From NCBI RefSeq assembly GCF_000175935.2, contig NC_014837.1, forward strand, positions 1,984,001 to 2,048,000: DNA of 64,000 nucleotides, in the 5' to 3' direction. The stretch is from Pantoea sp. At-9b. GTDB taxonomy: Bacteria > Pseudomonadota > Gammaproteobacteria > Enterobacterales > Enterobacteriaceae. A program made the position numbers and the translations under genes. Position 1 is the first letter of the stretch; the number at the start of each line of letters is the position of its first letter. This document shows, one piece after another, positions 1 through 9,725 of the stretch. Under the pieces are notes generated by a model that had not been told where the DNA came from, did not search any database, and saw only the letters and a list, made by a program, of their open reading frames with translations.

Positions 1-63
1 AAACCTGAATTTGTTGACCTGCGTCTGGGCCTGGAAGTGACTCTGTACATCTCCAACCGCTAA
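1..63 (+). CDS. pqqA: PqqA, precursor peptide of PQQ (3' part)
   Basis: The first 63 bases encode the C-terminal 20 residues of PqqA, with the Glu-Val-Thr-Leu-Tyr core whose Glu and Tyr are crosslinked and become the PQQ skeleton. Family knowledge: PqqE, with PqqD as peptide chaperone, joins these two side chains. The start codon lies left of the window; PqqA is normally only 23-24 residues, so only a few codons are missing. It is followed by a hairpin and then pqqBCDEF in the classical order, which makes the assignment firm despite its shortness. Confidence 0.93.
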   Translation, partial: KPEFVDLRLGLEVTLYISNR

Positions 64-70
64 GACTTCT

Positions 71-97
71 GCCCGCCACTCGCGCGGGCATTTTGTT
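71..97 (+). terminator. Attenuator-like hairpin between pqqA and pqqB
   Basis: GCCCGC (71-76) pairs with GCGGGC (84-89), followed by a T-rich run (attttgttttc). This looks like a leaky intrinsic terminator. It would fit the need for much more PqqA substrate peptide than PqqB-F enzymes; partial read-through is inferred. Confidence 0.6.
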
Positions 98-118
98 TTC
101 TTTCTCCGGTCATCTCTC

Positions 119-1045
119 ATGTTTATTAAAGTTCTCGGTTCAGCGGCGGGCGGTGGATTTCCGCAGTGGAACTGTAACTGCGCCAATTGTAGCGGCTTGC
201 GTAACGGTACTATCCAGGCGCAGGCGCGGACCCAATCCTCGATCATTGTCAGTGATAACGGGGAAGACTGGGTGTTGTGTAACGCCTCACCCGATATCAG
301 CCAGCAAATTGCCCACACGCCAGAACTCAACAAAAAGGGCGTGCTGCGTGGAACGGCGATTGGCAGCATCATTCTTACCGACAGCCAGATCGACCACACC
401 ACTGGCTTACTGAGCCTGCGCGAAGGCTGCCCGCATCAGGTGTGGTGTACCCCGGAAGTCCATGCGGATCTGACCAGCGGCTTCCCGATTTTCACCATGC
501 TGCAACACTGGAATGGCGGTTTGCAGCATCACGCGCTGACGCCGCTGGAACCTTTCCGCGTTGATGTCTGCCGCGACCTTGAGTTCACCGCCATCCCGAT
601 TCTCAGCAATGCGCCGCCGTACTCGCCGTTCCGCGATCGTCCGCTGCCCGGGCACAATGTGGCACTGTTTATCACCAACCGCGCGAACGGGCAGACGCTA
701 CTGTATGCGCCGGGTCTTGGTGAACCGGATGCGGTGATCATGCCGTGGTTGCAAAAGGCGGATTGCCTGCTGATTGACGGCACCGTCTGGCAGGATGACG
801 AGTTGCTGACCACCGGTGTCGGTAAAAATACCGGCAAGGCGATGGGCCATTTAGCCCTGGCGGAGGAGCAGGGGCTGATGGCGCTGCTGGCGTCCTTACC
901 GGCGAAACGCAAAATTTTGATTCATATTAATAACACCAATCCGATCCTCAACGAGCAGTCGCCGCAGCGCCAGTTCCTGACGCAGCAGGGCATTGAAGTG
1001 AGCTGGGATGGGATGGCGATCCATTTGCAGGAGTCTTCATCGTGA
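119..1045 (+). CDS. pqqB: PqqB, PQQ biosynthesis metallo-hydrolase-fold protein
   Basis: This 308-residue protein has the metallo-beta-lactamase fold of PqqB. The N-terminus carries the zinc site Cys19-x-Cys21-x2-Cys24 (in [10 protein letters not shown]) and a [12 protein letters not shown] segment replaces the hydrolase metal motif, both typical of PqqB. Family knowledge: PqqB acts in late PQQ formation, as an oxygenase on the crosslinked tyrosine or in handling the product. Length fits the family. It follows pqqA after a hairpin, and its stop overlaps the pqqC start by 4 nt, indicating translational coupling. Confidence 0.95.
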   Translation: MFIKVLGSAAGGGFPQWNCNCANCSGLRNGTIQAQARTQSSIIVSDNGEDWVLCNASPDISQQIAHTPELNKKGVLRGTAIGSIILTDSQIDHTTGLLSLREGCPHQVWCTPEVHADLTSGFPIFTMLQHWNGGLQHHALTPLEPFRVDVCRDLEFTAIPILSNAPPYSPFRDRPLPGHNVALFITNRANGQTLLYAPGLGEPDAVIMPWLQKADCLLIDGTVWQDDELLTTGVGKNTGKAMGHLALAEEQGLMALLASLPAKRKILIHINNTNPILNEQSPQRQFLTQQGIEVSWDGMAIHLQESSS

Positions 1046-1797
1046 TCATTACTGAAGCCCTGACGCCAGCCGCCTTCGAACAGGCACTGCGCGCCAAAGG
1101 TGCCTATTACCACATCCATCACCCGTACCATATCGCCATGCATAACGGTGAGGCGACGCCGGAGCAGATTAAAGGGTGGGTGGCGAACCGTTTTTACTAC
1201 CAGACCAACATCCCGCTGAAAGATGCGGCGATCATGGCGAACTGTCCTGACCCGGCGACGCGCCGTAAATGGGTTCAGCGTATTCTCGATCACGATGGCA
1301 GCCAGGGACAGGAGGGCGGCATTGAAGCCTGGTTGCAATTGGGCGAAGCCGTGGGACTGACGCGTGAAGAACTGTTGTCTGAGCAGCATGTACTGCCAGG
1401 CGTGCGCTTTGCTGTTGATGCCTACGTGAACTTTGCCCGCCGAGCCAACTGGCAGGAAGCCGCTTGTAGCTCGCTGACTGAATTGTTTGCGCCGCAAATC
1501 CACCAGTCGCGTCTCGACAGCTGGCCGCAGCACTACCCGTGGATCAAAGAGGAAGGCTATTTCTACTTCCGCAGCCGTCTGAGTCAGGCGAACCGGGATG
1601 TTGAGCACGGCCTGGCGCTGGCGCTGGAGATTTTCACCAGTGCTGAACAGCAGAACCGGATGCTGGAAATCCTGCAATTCAAGCTCGATATCCTGTGGAC
1701 CATGCTGGATGCCATGACGATGGCTTATGCGTTGCAACGTCCGCCTTATCACACGGTCACCGACAAGGCGGCCTGGCACACCACCCGACTGGTATAA
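1042..1797 (+). CDS. pqqC: PqqC, pyrroloquinoline-quinone synthase
   Basis: PqqC (251 residues, GTG start inside the pqqB stop region) catalyses the last step: ring closure and oxidation of the PQQ precursor AHQQ with O2, without metal or cofactor. The all-helical TenA-like sequence contains the characteristic [10 protein letters not shown] and [15 protein letters not shown] blocks, and the length matches known PqqC. It sits 4 bp before pqqD in a compact operon, and is soluble and cytoplasmic. No odd features. Confidence 0.95.
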   Translation: MIITEALTPAAFEQALRAKGAYYHIHHPYHIAMHNGEATPEQIKGWVANRFYYQTNIPLKDAAIMANCPDPATRRKWVQRILDHDGSQGQEGGIEAWLQLGEAVGLTREELLSEQHVLPGVRFAVDAYVNFARRANWQEAACSSLTELFAPQIHQSRLDSWPQHYPWIKEEGYFYFRSRLSQANRDVEHGLALALEIFTSAEQQNRMLEILQFKLDILWTMLDAMTMAYALQRPPYHTVTDKAAWHTTRLV

Positions 1798-1801
1798 ACT
1801 G

Positions 1802-2080
1802 ATGAAAGATAACCTGATTCCTGCGTTCCGCCGTGGCTATCGTCTGCAATGGGAACCGGCGCAGGAGAGCCACGTGGTGCTCTACCCGGAAGGGATGGCT
1901 AAACTGAATGAAACCGCCACCGCCATCCTCGAATTGGTGACGGGCAAACAAGATATCGCCGCGATTATTGCTACGCTGAACGCGCGTTTCCCGGATGCGG
2001 GTGGCGTGGATGAAGACGTAAAAGCGTTTTTGCAATCCGCGGTTGAACAGAAATGGATCCAGTGTCGTGAACCCGAATAA
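1802..2080 (+). CDS. pqqD: PqqD, PqqA-binding peptide chaperone
   Basis: A 92-residue RRE-fold protein that binds PqqA and presents it to PqqE. The start [18 protein letters not shown] was chosen over a longer in-frame upstream start because that would overlap pqqC by 71 nt and adds 25 unconserved residues. The reading [16 protein letters not shown] is typical of PqqD. Its 3' end overlaps the pqqE start by 14 nt, which suits the stable PqqD-PqqE complex known from the family. Confidence 0.93.
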   Translation: MKDNLIPAFRRGYRLQWEPAQESHVVLYPEGMAKLNETATAILELVTGKQDIAAIIATLNARFPDAGGVDEDVKAFLQSAVEQKWIQCREPE

Positions 2081-3209
2081 ACCAGGCGTGACGCCACCGC
2101 TGTGGCTGCTGGCCGAGCTGACTTATCGCTGCCCGTTGCAGTGTCCGTATTGCTCGAACCCGCTCGATTTTGCCCAGCAGGAAAAAGAGCTGACCACCGA
2201 ACAGTGGATTGAGGTGTTCCGTCAGGCACGTGCCATGGGCAGCGTGCAGCTCGGCTTTTCCGGTGGTGAACCGCTGACGCGTAAAGATCTACCGGAACTG
2301 ATCAAGGCAGCACGCGATCTCGGTTTCTACACCAACCTGATCACCTCCGGCATCGGTCTGACGCAGAACAAACTTGATGCCTTTGCCGATGCCGGTTTGG
2401 ACCATATCCAGATCAGCTTCCAGGCCAGTGATGAGACGCTGAATGCGGCATTGGCCGGATCGAAAAAAGCCTTCCAGCAGAAGCTGGAGATGGCGAAAGC
2501 GGTAAAAGCGCACGGCTATCCGATGGTGCTGAACTTCGTGCTGCATCGTCATAACATCGATCAGATCGACAAAATTATCGACCTGTGTATCGAGCTGGAA
2601 GCGGATGACGTCGAGCTGGCGACCTGCCAGTTTTACGGCTGGGCGCATATCAATCGTCAGGGATTGCTGCCGACACGCGAGCAAATCGCCCGGGCGGAAG
2701 CGGTGGTGGCGCAGTACCGCGCACGTATGGAAGCCAGCGGCAATCTGACCAACCTGTTGTTCGTCACGCCGGATTATTACGAAGAGCGCCCGAAGCCGTG
2801 CATGGGCGGCTGGGGTTCGATCTTCCTCAGCGTCACGCCAGAAGGAACGGCATTGCCGTGCCACAGCGCCCGTCAGCTACCGGTGGCGTTCCCGTCGGTG
2901 CTGGAACAGCGGCTGGACGACATCTGGTACAACTCGTTTGGTTTTAACCGTTACCGTGGTTATGACTGGATGCCAGAGCCGTGCCGTTCCTGTGACGAAA
3001 AAGAGAAGGACTTCGGCGGTTGCCGTTGCCAGGCATATATGCTGACCGGCAACGCCGATAACACCGATCCGGTGTGCAGCAAATCGCCGCACCACGGCAA
3101 AATCCTTGAAGCCCGGCGCGAAGCCAGCTGTAGCGACATCAAAATCGCCCAGCTGCAATTTCGTAACCGCACCAACTCACAGCTGATCTACAAACAGCGC
3201 ATTCTCTGA
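2067..3209 (+). CDS. pqqE: PqqE, radical SAM PqqA glutamate-tyrosine cyclase
   Basis: A radical SAM enzyme that forms the carbon-carbon bond between Glu and Tyr of PqqA. The GTG start at 2067 gives 380 residues, the usual length; a TTG further upstream at 2043 is less likely. Cys22-x3-Cys26-x2-Cys29 (RCPLQCPYC) binds the SAM [4Fe-4S] cluster, FSGGEP is the SAM contact, and a C-terminal SPASM region has clustered cysteines ([28 protein letters not shown]) for auxiliary clusters. It overlaps pqqD and shares one base with pqqF. Confidence 0.96.
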   Translation: MNPNKPGVTPPLWLLAELTYRCPLQCPYCSNPLDFAQQEKELTTEQWIEVFRQARAMGSVQLGFSGGEPLTRKDLPELIKAARDLGFYTNLITSGIGLTQNKLDAFADAGLDHIQISFQASDETLNAALAGSKKAFQQKLEMAKAVKAHGYPMVLNFVLHRHNIDQIDKIIDLCIELEADDVELATCQFYGWAHINRQGLLPTREQIARAEAVVAQYRARMEASGNLTNLLFVTPDYYEERPKPCMGGWGSIFLSVTPEGTALPCHSARQLPVAFPSVLEQRLDDIWYNSFGFNRYRGYDWMPEPCRSCDEKEKDFGGCRCQAYMLTGNADNTDPVCSKSPHHGKILEARREASCSDIKIAQLQFRNRTNSQLIYKQRIL

Positions 3210-5533
3210 TGACCACGCGCTACCTGCGGCTGCCTAACGGCCTGCGCTGTCACCTCCACCACCAGCCTGATGCGCGTGATGCTGCTGCGCTGGTGCAGGT
3301 GGAGGCAGGCAGCCTGCATGAGCCGGATCGCTGGCCGGGGCTGGCGCATCTGCTGGAACATCTGTTGTTCTGCGGCAGCGCGGGTATCCCTGATGAACAG
3401 CGTCTGATGCCGTGGGTGCAGCAACAGGGCGGCCAGGTCAACGCCACGACCCAACTGGGTGACAGCGCGTTTTTCTTTCAGCTACCGGCCAGGGCGCTGG
3501 AAGCGGGCATGGCGCGCCTGATGGATATGCTTGCCGCGCCGCGTCTCAGTGAGGCGGCCATCCGCCAGGAAAGTGCCGTCATTGACGCGGAGTACCGTCT
3601 GTTGCAGCGTCATGCGGCCACGCTGAGTGAGGCGGCGTTGCTGGATATGCCCGACACGCCTGCGCCGTTGCGACGTTTTCGCGTTGGCAGTCATGCGGTC
3701 TTTGGTGACAACGTCACGGAGTTGCAGCAGGCGCTGCATACGTTTCATCAGCAGCATTATGTGGCGGGGAACATGACGTTGTGGCTGCAAGGCCCGCAAT
3801 CGCTGACGGAACTGGCACAGCTGGCGCAACGCTATGGTCAGCAACTCGGCTCGGGCATCGCCCCGGTCATGGCGTTACCAGCCCCGTCCGCTGGCGTCGC
3901 ACGTCGTCAGATCCGTTTACCGGGTGAAGAAGCCTTCTGGTTAACCTTTGTGTTGCCCGGAGGAACAGACACATTGCGTGACAATGTCACCTTGTGTCGC
4001 CAGTTCTGGTTGGATGAAGCCCCGGGTAGCCTGCTGGCGCAGTTACGGGCCGCCGGGTTGTGCGAAAACCTCAGTGTGCAGTGGCTATGGCGCGCTACCC
4101 GACACAGCTGGCTGGCGCTGAAATTTTCCGCTCGCAGCCTCTCGTCAGTGCAGGCTCAAGGCATAGAAGCGCAGTTCCGCCAGCATCTGCGCGCCCTGAC
4201 GCAAACCACTGCGGCACAGCGTCAGCATTATCAGCAACTGGCGCAGGAGGATTTCAGCCAACTGACGCCGCTGGAGCAATTACGCAACCGTGCTACTGGA
4301 TTTGCGCCAGGCCCGGCAGCGGGTCTGGCGGATCTACTCGTTGCATTGCAACACAGTCAGCCACTGACGTTGCTGACCCAATCCCAGCTGGCGGCGACAT
4401 CCCGCCAGACTCAGGGATTCAGCCTCGCGCTTGCCGACTGGCCTGCACCTGCCAGGCATCCGGTTTCTGCGCGGCCATGCTGGTTTTATCCCCTGGCGCA
4501 ACCCTCGGTTTTGCGCGCCTTGCCGCACAGGGCTTTCCCGCTGCTGTCCGTTGTACCCGTTCAGCCACAGCAGACCTTGTTGCTGCGTCCGGCGTTTTAT
4601 CAGCCTCTGAGCGATGAGGTGGCCGGAGCGCGTCAGCAAGTGCTGCGCCCGATCCTCGCCGCACTGCGTCATATGGGCGGGCGTGGTAGCTGGCAGCAAA
4701 TGCAGGGGATCTGGCAATTGGTCCTGCATCTGCCGACGGCACCGGATGCGGCACTGGCGGCACTGCAGCAGCTGGTAGCACGACTGGTCACCCCCGCCGA
4801 ATCTCAGCCCGTCAGCGCTGCCGATGGCATCGCCATTCGCCAGCTGTTGGCCGCCTTGCCGCATCAACTGCTGGCACCGGCAACTGCGCCTGGCTGGCAG
4901 GCGGCCTGGTGTGGCAGCGACAGGGTACTGGCGGCTGCCGTGGCGCGGGTGCTGAGTGATCTGCCGGCGGCCGCAGCGGCTGGCCCGCCGCTATTGACCT
5001 CCGGCGTGACCGCCATTCCATGCACCGGAAGCGACCAGGCACTGCTGTTGTTTATACCGCTGGTGGCGGCTGATGCGGCTTCACTGGCGGCGTTACGCTT
5101 GCTGGCGCTGATTTATGAACCATGCTTTTTCCAGCGCCTGCGCATCGACCAACAAATTGGCTATGTGGTGACAGCGCGTTATCAGCGAGTGGCGGATGTG
5201 GATGGCATTCTGCTGGCACTCCAGTCTCCTGACATTCCCTGGCGTGTGCTGCTCGGGCATTGCAAACGTTTCCTGCGCACGCTGGATGTGGCCGACGCTG
5301 ACCTCGTTATGTTGCGGCAGACACTGCAAAACTCGCTTACCTGCGTAGATAACGCCAGCGCCGCGTTGCAGGCATTGCGTCAGCAGCAGGGCCTGGCGGA
5401 ACTGTCGTCGGCTGCGATTGACGATGTCAGCCTGGCGCAGCTACAACAACTGCATCAGCATTTGCTGCGCAATCGCCGCCGCTGGCGGGTGCTGGTGGCG
5501 TTAAGTCAGTCGCTGAATTGTCCCCAAAAGTAA
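3209..5533 (+). CDS. pqqF: PqqF, M16-family zinc protease
   Basis: A 774-residue M16 (inverzincin) peptidase. The inverted zinc motif HLLEH is at residues 47-51 in an N-terminal catalytic domain; the rest is the usual tandem of degenerate M16 domains. Family knowledge: enterobacterial PqqF, with or without PqqG, cuts the PqqE-modified PqqA to free the crosslinked Glu-Tyr. ATG overlaps the pqqE TGA by one base. The length slightly exceeds Klebsiella PqqF. No clear U-rich terminator is seen after the stop. Confidence 0.93.
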   Translation: MTTRYLRLPNGLRCHLHHQPDARDAAALVQVEAGSLHEPDRWPGLAHLLEHLLFCGSAGIPDEQRLMPWVQQQGGQVNATTQLGDSAFFFQLPARALEAGMARLMDMLAAPRLSEAAIRQESAVIDAEYRLLQRHAATLSEAALLDMPDTPAPLRRFRVGSHAVFGDNVTELQQALHTFHQQHYVAGNMTLWLQGPQSLTELAQLAQRYGQQLGSGIAPVMALPAPSAGVARRQIRLPGEEAFWLTFVLPGGTDTLRDNVTLCRQFWLDEAPGSLLAQLRAAGLCENLSVQWLWRATRHSWLALKFSARSLSSVQAQGIEAQFRQHLRALTQTTAAQRQHYQQLAQEDFSQLTPLEQLRNRATGFAPGPAAGLADLLVALQHSQPLTLLTQSQLAATSRQTQGFSLALADWPAPARHPVSARPCWFYPLAQPSVLRALPHRAFPLLSVVPVQPQQTLLLRPAFYQPLSDEVAGARQQVLRPILAALRHMGGRGSWQQMQGIWQLVLHLPTAPDAALAALQQLVARLVTPAESQPVSAADGIAIRQLLAALPHQLLAPATAPGWQAAWCGSDRVLAAAVARVLSDLPAAAAAGPPLLTSGVTAIPCTGSDQALLLFIPLVAADAASLAALRLLALIYEPCFFQRLRIDQQIGYVVTARYQRVADVDGILLALQSPDIPWRVLLGHCKRFLRTLDVADADLVMLRQTLQNSLTCVDNASAALQALRQQQGLAELSSAAIDDVSLAQLQQLHQHLLRNRRRWRVLVALSQSLNCPQK

Positions 5534-5649
5534 CTGTTTCACATTGATATTGCTGAATTTTTTTGAAAAAATCGGCCAAAACTCTTCACTGTTCCCGCGC
5601 GGCATAATGCCGGACACTCAAGGCATATTCTGAGCAAAAAGGAACATCC

Positions 5650-6234
5650 GTGAAAAACGTTACTCGCTTTGCGCTGCCGCTGCTGGCCGCCGCCACGCTG
5701 TATGCACCGCTGTCACAGGCAGCAGCCATGCATTACGATCTCAACCCGGAACATACCTCGGTGATTGTCACCTGGACCCACTTCGGTTTTTCTCATCCGA
5801 CGGCCGACATCCCGAACAGCAAAGGCACGCTGGTGTTCGATAAGGACCACCCGGAACAGTCACGCGTTGACGTTACGCTGCCGATCACCCAGATCGATAG
5901 CCATGTCCCGGCGCTGACCAAAGAGTTTCTCGGCAAAGAGTATTTCGACACTGCGAAATACCCGTCAGCGGTATTCCACAGCACCAAAGTGGTGGCGAAG
6001 GGGGACAACAAGTTCGATGTGGAAGGGAATCTGACGCTGAAAGGCATCACTAAACCGGTTACCCTGCACGCCACGCTGAACCAGCAGGGTGAGCATCCAA
6101 TGGTGAAGAAACAGGCCATTGGTTTTGATGCCACCGGCACCATCAAGCGTTCTGACTTCAAGCTGGATAAATACGTTCCGGCGGTGAGCGACGATGTGAC
6201 GCTGACCATTTCGACTGAAGCTTACGCGAAATAA
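5650..6234 (+). CDS. YceI-family periplasmic protein
   Basis: A 194-residue secreted lipocalin-like protein. A signal peptide covers roughly residues 1-25 (cleavage near LSQAAA), followed by a YceI domain (HYDLNPEHTSVIVTWTHFGFS, then KGITKPVTLHATL and IGFDATGTIKRSDF). Family members bind isoprenoid or quinone-like lipids in their barrel. The GTG start has AAAGGAACATCC just upstream. It is monocistronic, ending in a hairpin shared with convergent dld. The role here is unproven; proximity to pqq and quinone-linked dld may be chance. Confidence 0.88.
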   Translation: MKNVTRFALPLLAAATLYAPLSQAAAMHYDLNPEHTSVIVTWTHFGFSHPTADIPNSKGTLVFDKDHPEQSRVDVTLPITQIDSHVPALTKEFLGKEYFDTAKYPSAVFHSTKVVAKGDNKFDVEGNLTLKGITKPVTLHATLNQQGEHPMVKKQAIGFDATGTIKRSDFKLDKYVPAVSDDVTLTISTEAYAK

Positions 6235-6242
6235 TCTTTCCC

Positions 6243-6272
6243 GGAAGCGGCGTGATGTAGCGCGCCGCTTCC
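6243..6272. terminator. Hairpin between convergent yceI-like gene and dld
   Basis: GGAAGCGGCG (6243-6252) pairs perfectly with CGCCGCTTCC (6263-6272), just after the yceI-family stop and 14 nt beyond the dld stop. No long T tract; probably a bidirectional terminator. Confidence 0.6.
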
Positions 6273-6286
6273 GCCTGAGGCGGTGG

Positions 6287-7984
6287 TTATTCCGCCCAGA
6301 ATTTTTTCTTGCTGGTTTTGCCAATCCCCGGATTGCAGCTGTTGGTCGGGTCGAGCTGTTGCCAGTGCGCCACGTGATCGCAGGACGCGTGATACAGATG
6401 GCCGACGTTATGTTCTGCCGGATACTTCGCGCCACGCTGCTCCAACACCTCTTTCACCGCCTCTTTAAACGCTTTCGCGTCCACGCCCGCTTTCAGCACA
6501 TAATCCTGGTGATTGACGTAACAGAAGAAGTGTCCACAGCAGGAGTCCACCTGCACCTGCGCCGCCAGATGGTCCGGCAAGGTTAACCGCCAGGCATCAT
6601 CATTACGTCGCAGTGCCACATCAAACGCCACCAGACGCTCATTAGGGTTGTAGCCCAGCGCATCACAGTAGGAAATGGTACAACCGCCAACGCCAAAGCG
6701 AACCAGGAAGGCATCAGCCGCTTCGCGCGCATCGCAGTGGAAAAAGTTGCCACGGTGACGGGCAAAAAAGTCCGCCAGCAAGCCCTGCAATTCGGCGGTC
6801 TGCGCCGACTCCACTTTGATCATCAGATGATGTTCGTACTCGCTGCGGTAATCCATGATGCGCGGAGCCACAAAGCGCGGGGTGATCTGATTAAAGAATT
6901 GCAGTACCCGATCAACAAAATTGCGCGGCAGAAACTTCAGGTGGCTGACACGCACATCCCATTTGGCTTTGCCTGCCATCAGGCGCGGAATCGCCTGTGG
7001 CCCGAGTTTGCGGATCGCCAGATACATATGTTTAGCGTAACGCACCGTGAGATCGAAAGCGTTGCGGTGGATATATTCCGCCTGTACCGGCAACTCACTC
7101 ATCCGGGTCAGCAGATAGCGCCGCAGTTCCACCAGCACCGTTTCATCGTTGGTGCCAATATAGAAGGTGTCGCTACCGGCACTGGCTTCAAACGTGGGGA
7201 GGCGTACCGCAAACACCACCACTTTACCTGCGCTACCCGAACTGTCATGCAGGTAGCGCAGATCACCATTAAAGCGCGCGGGGCTGTCGGCGCTGACATC
7301 GCGCAGGCGATCGGCGTAGTCATCCGCCCAGATTTTTCCCTGCCAGTCTGGCTGGTCACCGGTTTGATACTGCTGACGGGTGAGGTTTTCCAGCATCGCT
7401 TCCGGCGTGTCGCCCAGCGCAATGCCAAGATGGTTGACCATCTCCAGACGGCCATCGTCATGGATGCGGGCAAATAACGATTTTTCGGTAAACGCCGGGC
7501 CACGGCGAATCAGTGAACCGCCGGAGTTATTGCAGATGCCACCCACCACCGAGGCACCGATGCATGAGGAGCCAATCACCGAATGCGGTTCGCGCCCCAG
7601 CGGTTGCAGCGTCTGTTCCAGTTCGGTCAGGGTGGTGCCGGGGAAGGCAATCACCTGGCGTGCTTCGTCGATCACCTGCACACCCTGTAACTGGCGGGTA
7701 CTGACAATCACCACCTCACGATCGTAATCGTTGCCGTCCGGGGTCGATCCCCCGGTGACACCGGTGTTCGACGCCTGCATCAGAATAATGGCGTCGTGCG
7801 CCACGCATACCTGAAGGGTTTGCCACAGTTGCAATAAGCTCTGCGGCAGCACCACGGCCAACGCCTCACCGCGCCCAACGCGGAATCCTTTGGTGTACCA
7901 GGCTTTATCATCAGAATGGGTTAACAGCTGTTTTTCACCTACCACGTCACTCAGTTGACGCAACATTTCCTGCGGGGATGTCAT
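6287..7984 (-). CDS. dld: Dld, membrane-associated quinone-dependent D-lactate dehydrogenase
   Basis: A 565-residue FAD enzyme that oxidises D-lactate to pyruvate and passes electrons to the quinone pool at the inner face of the membrane. An N-terminal PCMH-type FAD domain contains ASNTGVTGGSTPDGNDYDR; the C-terminal part has the Dld membrane-binding region with cysteines and FNQITPRFVAPRIMDYRSEYEHHL. Length is close to E. coli Dld (571). Transcribed alone, with an SD-like AGAAGAGAA before the ATG. No anomalies. Confidence 0.94.
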   Translation of the reverse strand: MTSPQEMLRQLSDVVGEKQLLTHSDDKAWYTKGFRVGRGEALAVVLPQSLLQLWQTLQVCVAHDAIILMQASNTGVTGGSTPDGNDYDREVVIVSTRQLQGVQVIDEARQVIAFPGTTLTELEQTLQPLGREPHSVIGSSCIGASVVGGICNNSGGSLIRRGPAFTEKSLFARIHDDGRLEMVNHLGIALGDTPEAMLENLTRQQYQTGDQPDWQGKIWADDYADRLRDVSADSPARFNGDLRYLHDSSGSAGKVVVFAVRLPTFEASAGSDTFYIGTNDETVLVELRRYLLTRMSELPVQAEYIHRNAFDLTVRYAKHMYLAIRKLGPQAIPRLMAGKAKWDVRVSHLKFLPRNFVDRVLQFFNQITPRFVAPRIMDYRSEYEHHLMIKVESAQTAELQGLLADFFARHRGNFFHCDAREAADAFLVRFGVGGCTISYCDALGYNPNERLVAFDVALRRNDDAWRLTLPDHLAAQVQVDSCCGHFFCYVNHQDYVLKAGVDAKAFKEAVKEVLEQRGAKYPAEHNVGHLYHASCDHVAHWQQLDPTNSCNPGIGKTSKKKFWAE

Positions 7985-8419
7985 GTTTTCTCTTCTGTGT
8001 CATGTGTCTGCCGGGTTATTGGACAAGCGGACAAGGCACCCTGTCAATCATTCATCGGCACTAAGGTTAAAATAACGCACTGAAGCATTATCCCTTTATC
8101 GTGCGCGGGAAACGCGTAATGGGCCGATAAAAATGCGCGGGGTATCACAAAATAGAGGGAAATAAACCAGACGGATAAATTGTTAAATCGTGGTGAACTT
8201 CCAGGTGCGTAAGTTAAATATAACCACATGAAAAATATAATAATTCCAGAAGTATGGAATGTTTTGTCATGTGATTAACATCACAAAAATGGCTTGTATA
8301 CCGGCTATGTCAATCATCTGTCGCAATAAAATCGTGGCAAAAATGTGATCTCCATTGCAAATAAGAATCCTCTTCATCGGAAGAATGGCTGTCAGAGGCG
8401 CAGCGTAAGGATCAGGATA
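7985..8419. other. 435-bp divergent intergenic region, dld / PTS operon
   Basis: Holds the 5' regions of dld (leftward) and the PTS operon (rightward). It is AT-rich in its right half. The only strong motif is the perfect CRP site at 8270-8285. A second TGTGA half-site at 8344-8348 lacks a good partner. No convincing small gene: the one short ORF here (8044-8229, minus) has no ribosome binding site or recognisable sequence. Confidence 0.6.
8270..8285. promoter_or_regulatory. CRP-cAMP binding site of the PTS operon
   Basis: TGTGATTAACATCACA is a perfect TGTGA-N6-TCACA dyad 135 bp upstream of the kinase start. It implies catabolite-activated transcription of the PTS operon, as expected for a non-preferred sugar. 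The dld start is about 285 bp away on the other side. Confidence 0.85.
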
Positions 8420-9400
8420 ATGAGAATTGGCATGGTGATCAGCGGTGGTGATGTTACCGGCATAAATAACTTTATCTTTCAAATTTCCCGCTTAACGCAG
8501 GCGGATATGGTGTTATTTAATGGTGGCATTCCCGGTTTGCTGGAAAATAAACACCAGGAAGTATCCCAGCGTGATTTGGTGGATTATGCCATTGCGGCGA
8601 TCCCGATAATGCAGTCAGGAAGACCAACGCGAAAATTAATTCGCCCGGAATATGAAGCCATAGCCAAACAACTTAAGTCGCTGCGCATTGATGTGTTAAT
8701 TATGGCGGGTGGCGATGGATCGTTGCAATTCCTCCATATTCTGAGTGAATTTGGCGTCAATTGTTTCGGCGTGGGTATGACCATCGATAACGACGTATTT
8801 GGCAGCGATTATACCATTGGTTTTTCCACCGCCTGTGAGCAAGTGCTGAAGGAAGTGGCGAAATTACGTAATACCGGCCGTGGCTTGCCAGGTCGTGTCT
8901 TTATGGTGGAGCTGTTGGGGGGGTATTGCGGCGAATTAACCCTGCAATCGGCGATTAAATCCAACGCAGATTTTGCCTTGATCCCCGAGTGCCAGATTGC
9001 CACACAGGAATTGGCGCAGCGCATCACCGCACGGCTGGAGCAGCAGAACAGCGTGGTGATCCTGTGTTCGGAAGCCTACACCCGTGAGTATTCGCCGGGA
9101 TTTCAGGGGGCGATCGATACCTTAATTAAACAACTGGAACCGCTGATCGGGGTACGTGTCCGTAAAACCATCATCGGCTATGGCCTGCGTAATGGTGAAC
9201 CGACCTGTGAAGAAATTTATCAGGGCACCATTATGGCCAGCGAAGTGGCGCGTTGTATTCAGTCGGGAATGCGCAATAAAGCCGTCATTATTAATGGCAG
9301 CAATAAACCGATACCCATTGATTTAATAAGCATGAAAAAACGCCTGGTTGACACCGAAGGGCATCATTACAAACTCGCTAAACAACTGCATATTCTGTGA
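8420..9400 (+). CDS. Phosphofructokinase-family sugar-phosphate kinase
   Basis: A 326-residue member of the 6-phosphofructokinase family (PF00365 type). ATG at 8420 follows AAGGATCAGG. It keeps the nucleotide loop GGDGS (97-101) and catalytic TIDND (121-125, base Asp123), and Arg159 equals E. coli Arg162. Differences: the MGR motif is LGG (Arg171 equivalent is Gly168) and the GHIQRGGSP substrate loop reads GYGLRNGEP, so His249 is Tyr. The residue before TIDND is Met rather than the ATP-type Gly or PPi-type Lys. I infer a 1-phosphorylating kinase for a ketohexose-6-phosphate other than plain fructose-6-phosphate. First gene of the PTS operon. Confidence 0.85.
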   Translation: MRIGMVISGGDVTGINNFIFQISRLTQADMVLFNGGIPGLLENKHQEVSQRDLVDYAIAAIPIMQSGRPTRKLIRPEYEAIAKQLKSLRIDVLIMAGGDGSLQFLHILSEFGVNCFGVGMTIDNDVFGSDYTIGFSTACEQVLKEVAKLRNTGRGLPGRVFMVELLGGYCGELTLQSAIKSNADFALIPECQIATQELAQRITARLEQQNSVVILCSEAYTREYSPGFQGAIDTLIKQLEPLIGVRVRKTIIGYGLRNGEPTCEEIYQGTIMASEVARCIQSGMRNKAVIINGSNKPIPIDLISMKKRLVDTEGHHYKLAKQLHIL

Positions 9401-9410
9401 GGAGATAGCC

Positions 9411-9725
9411 ATGCTGAAAATATTATGTGTGTGCGGATGTGGTCTGGGGTCCAGTTTCGCCATCGAAATGAGCGCCAAAGCGGTATTAAAAAAGTTAGAA
9501 ATTGACGCAGATATCGACCACACCACCATTTCTGAAGCCAATGCATTTAAATCCGACATGATTTTAACGCAAAAGGCATTTGCCGATGTTTTAAATGCCG
9601 ATGCCAGCCCGGAGCAAATGAAACGCGTGATTATTCTCAACAAGCTGACCGATAAAGCGGAAATTGAGCAAAAGATCGTGGCGTTTATGAAAGAACACAA
9701 CATGAAGGTTGCCAGCCATGAATAG
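9411..9725 (+). CDS. PTS EIIB component, ascorbate/galactitol type
   Basis: A 104-residue cytoplasmic EIIB. The N-terminal loop CVCGCGLGSS has the C-x-x-G-x-G-S-S phosphocysteine signature (Cys8 predicted to carry phosphate). It takes phosphate from EIIA and gives it to the sugar during transport. It starts 10 bp after the kinase and overlaps the IIC start by 8 nt. The UlaB/GatB-like family is consistent with the UlaA-like IIC next door. Confidence 0.88.
   Translation: MLKILCVCGCGLGSSFAIEMSAKAVLKKLEIDADIDHTTISEANAFKSDMILTQKAFADVLNADASPEQMKRVIILNKLTDKAEIEQKIVAFMKEHNMKVASHE

Noticed and set aside
529..912. Long minus-strand reading frame inside pqqB
   Set aside because: Shadow of a GC-rich coding region; no SD or family resemblance, and pqqB is certain.
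6737..7477. 246-codon plus-strand frame inside dld
   Set aside because: Antisense shadow of dld without recognisable domains.
8044..8229. 61-codon minus-strand frame in the dld/PTS gap
   Set aside because: No SD, no conserved pattern, and low coding likelihood in a regulatory region.
8344..8361. Second CRP site (TGTGA TCTCCA TTGCA) before the PTS kinase
   Set aside because: Only the left half matches; the perfect site at 8270 is sufficient.
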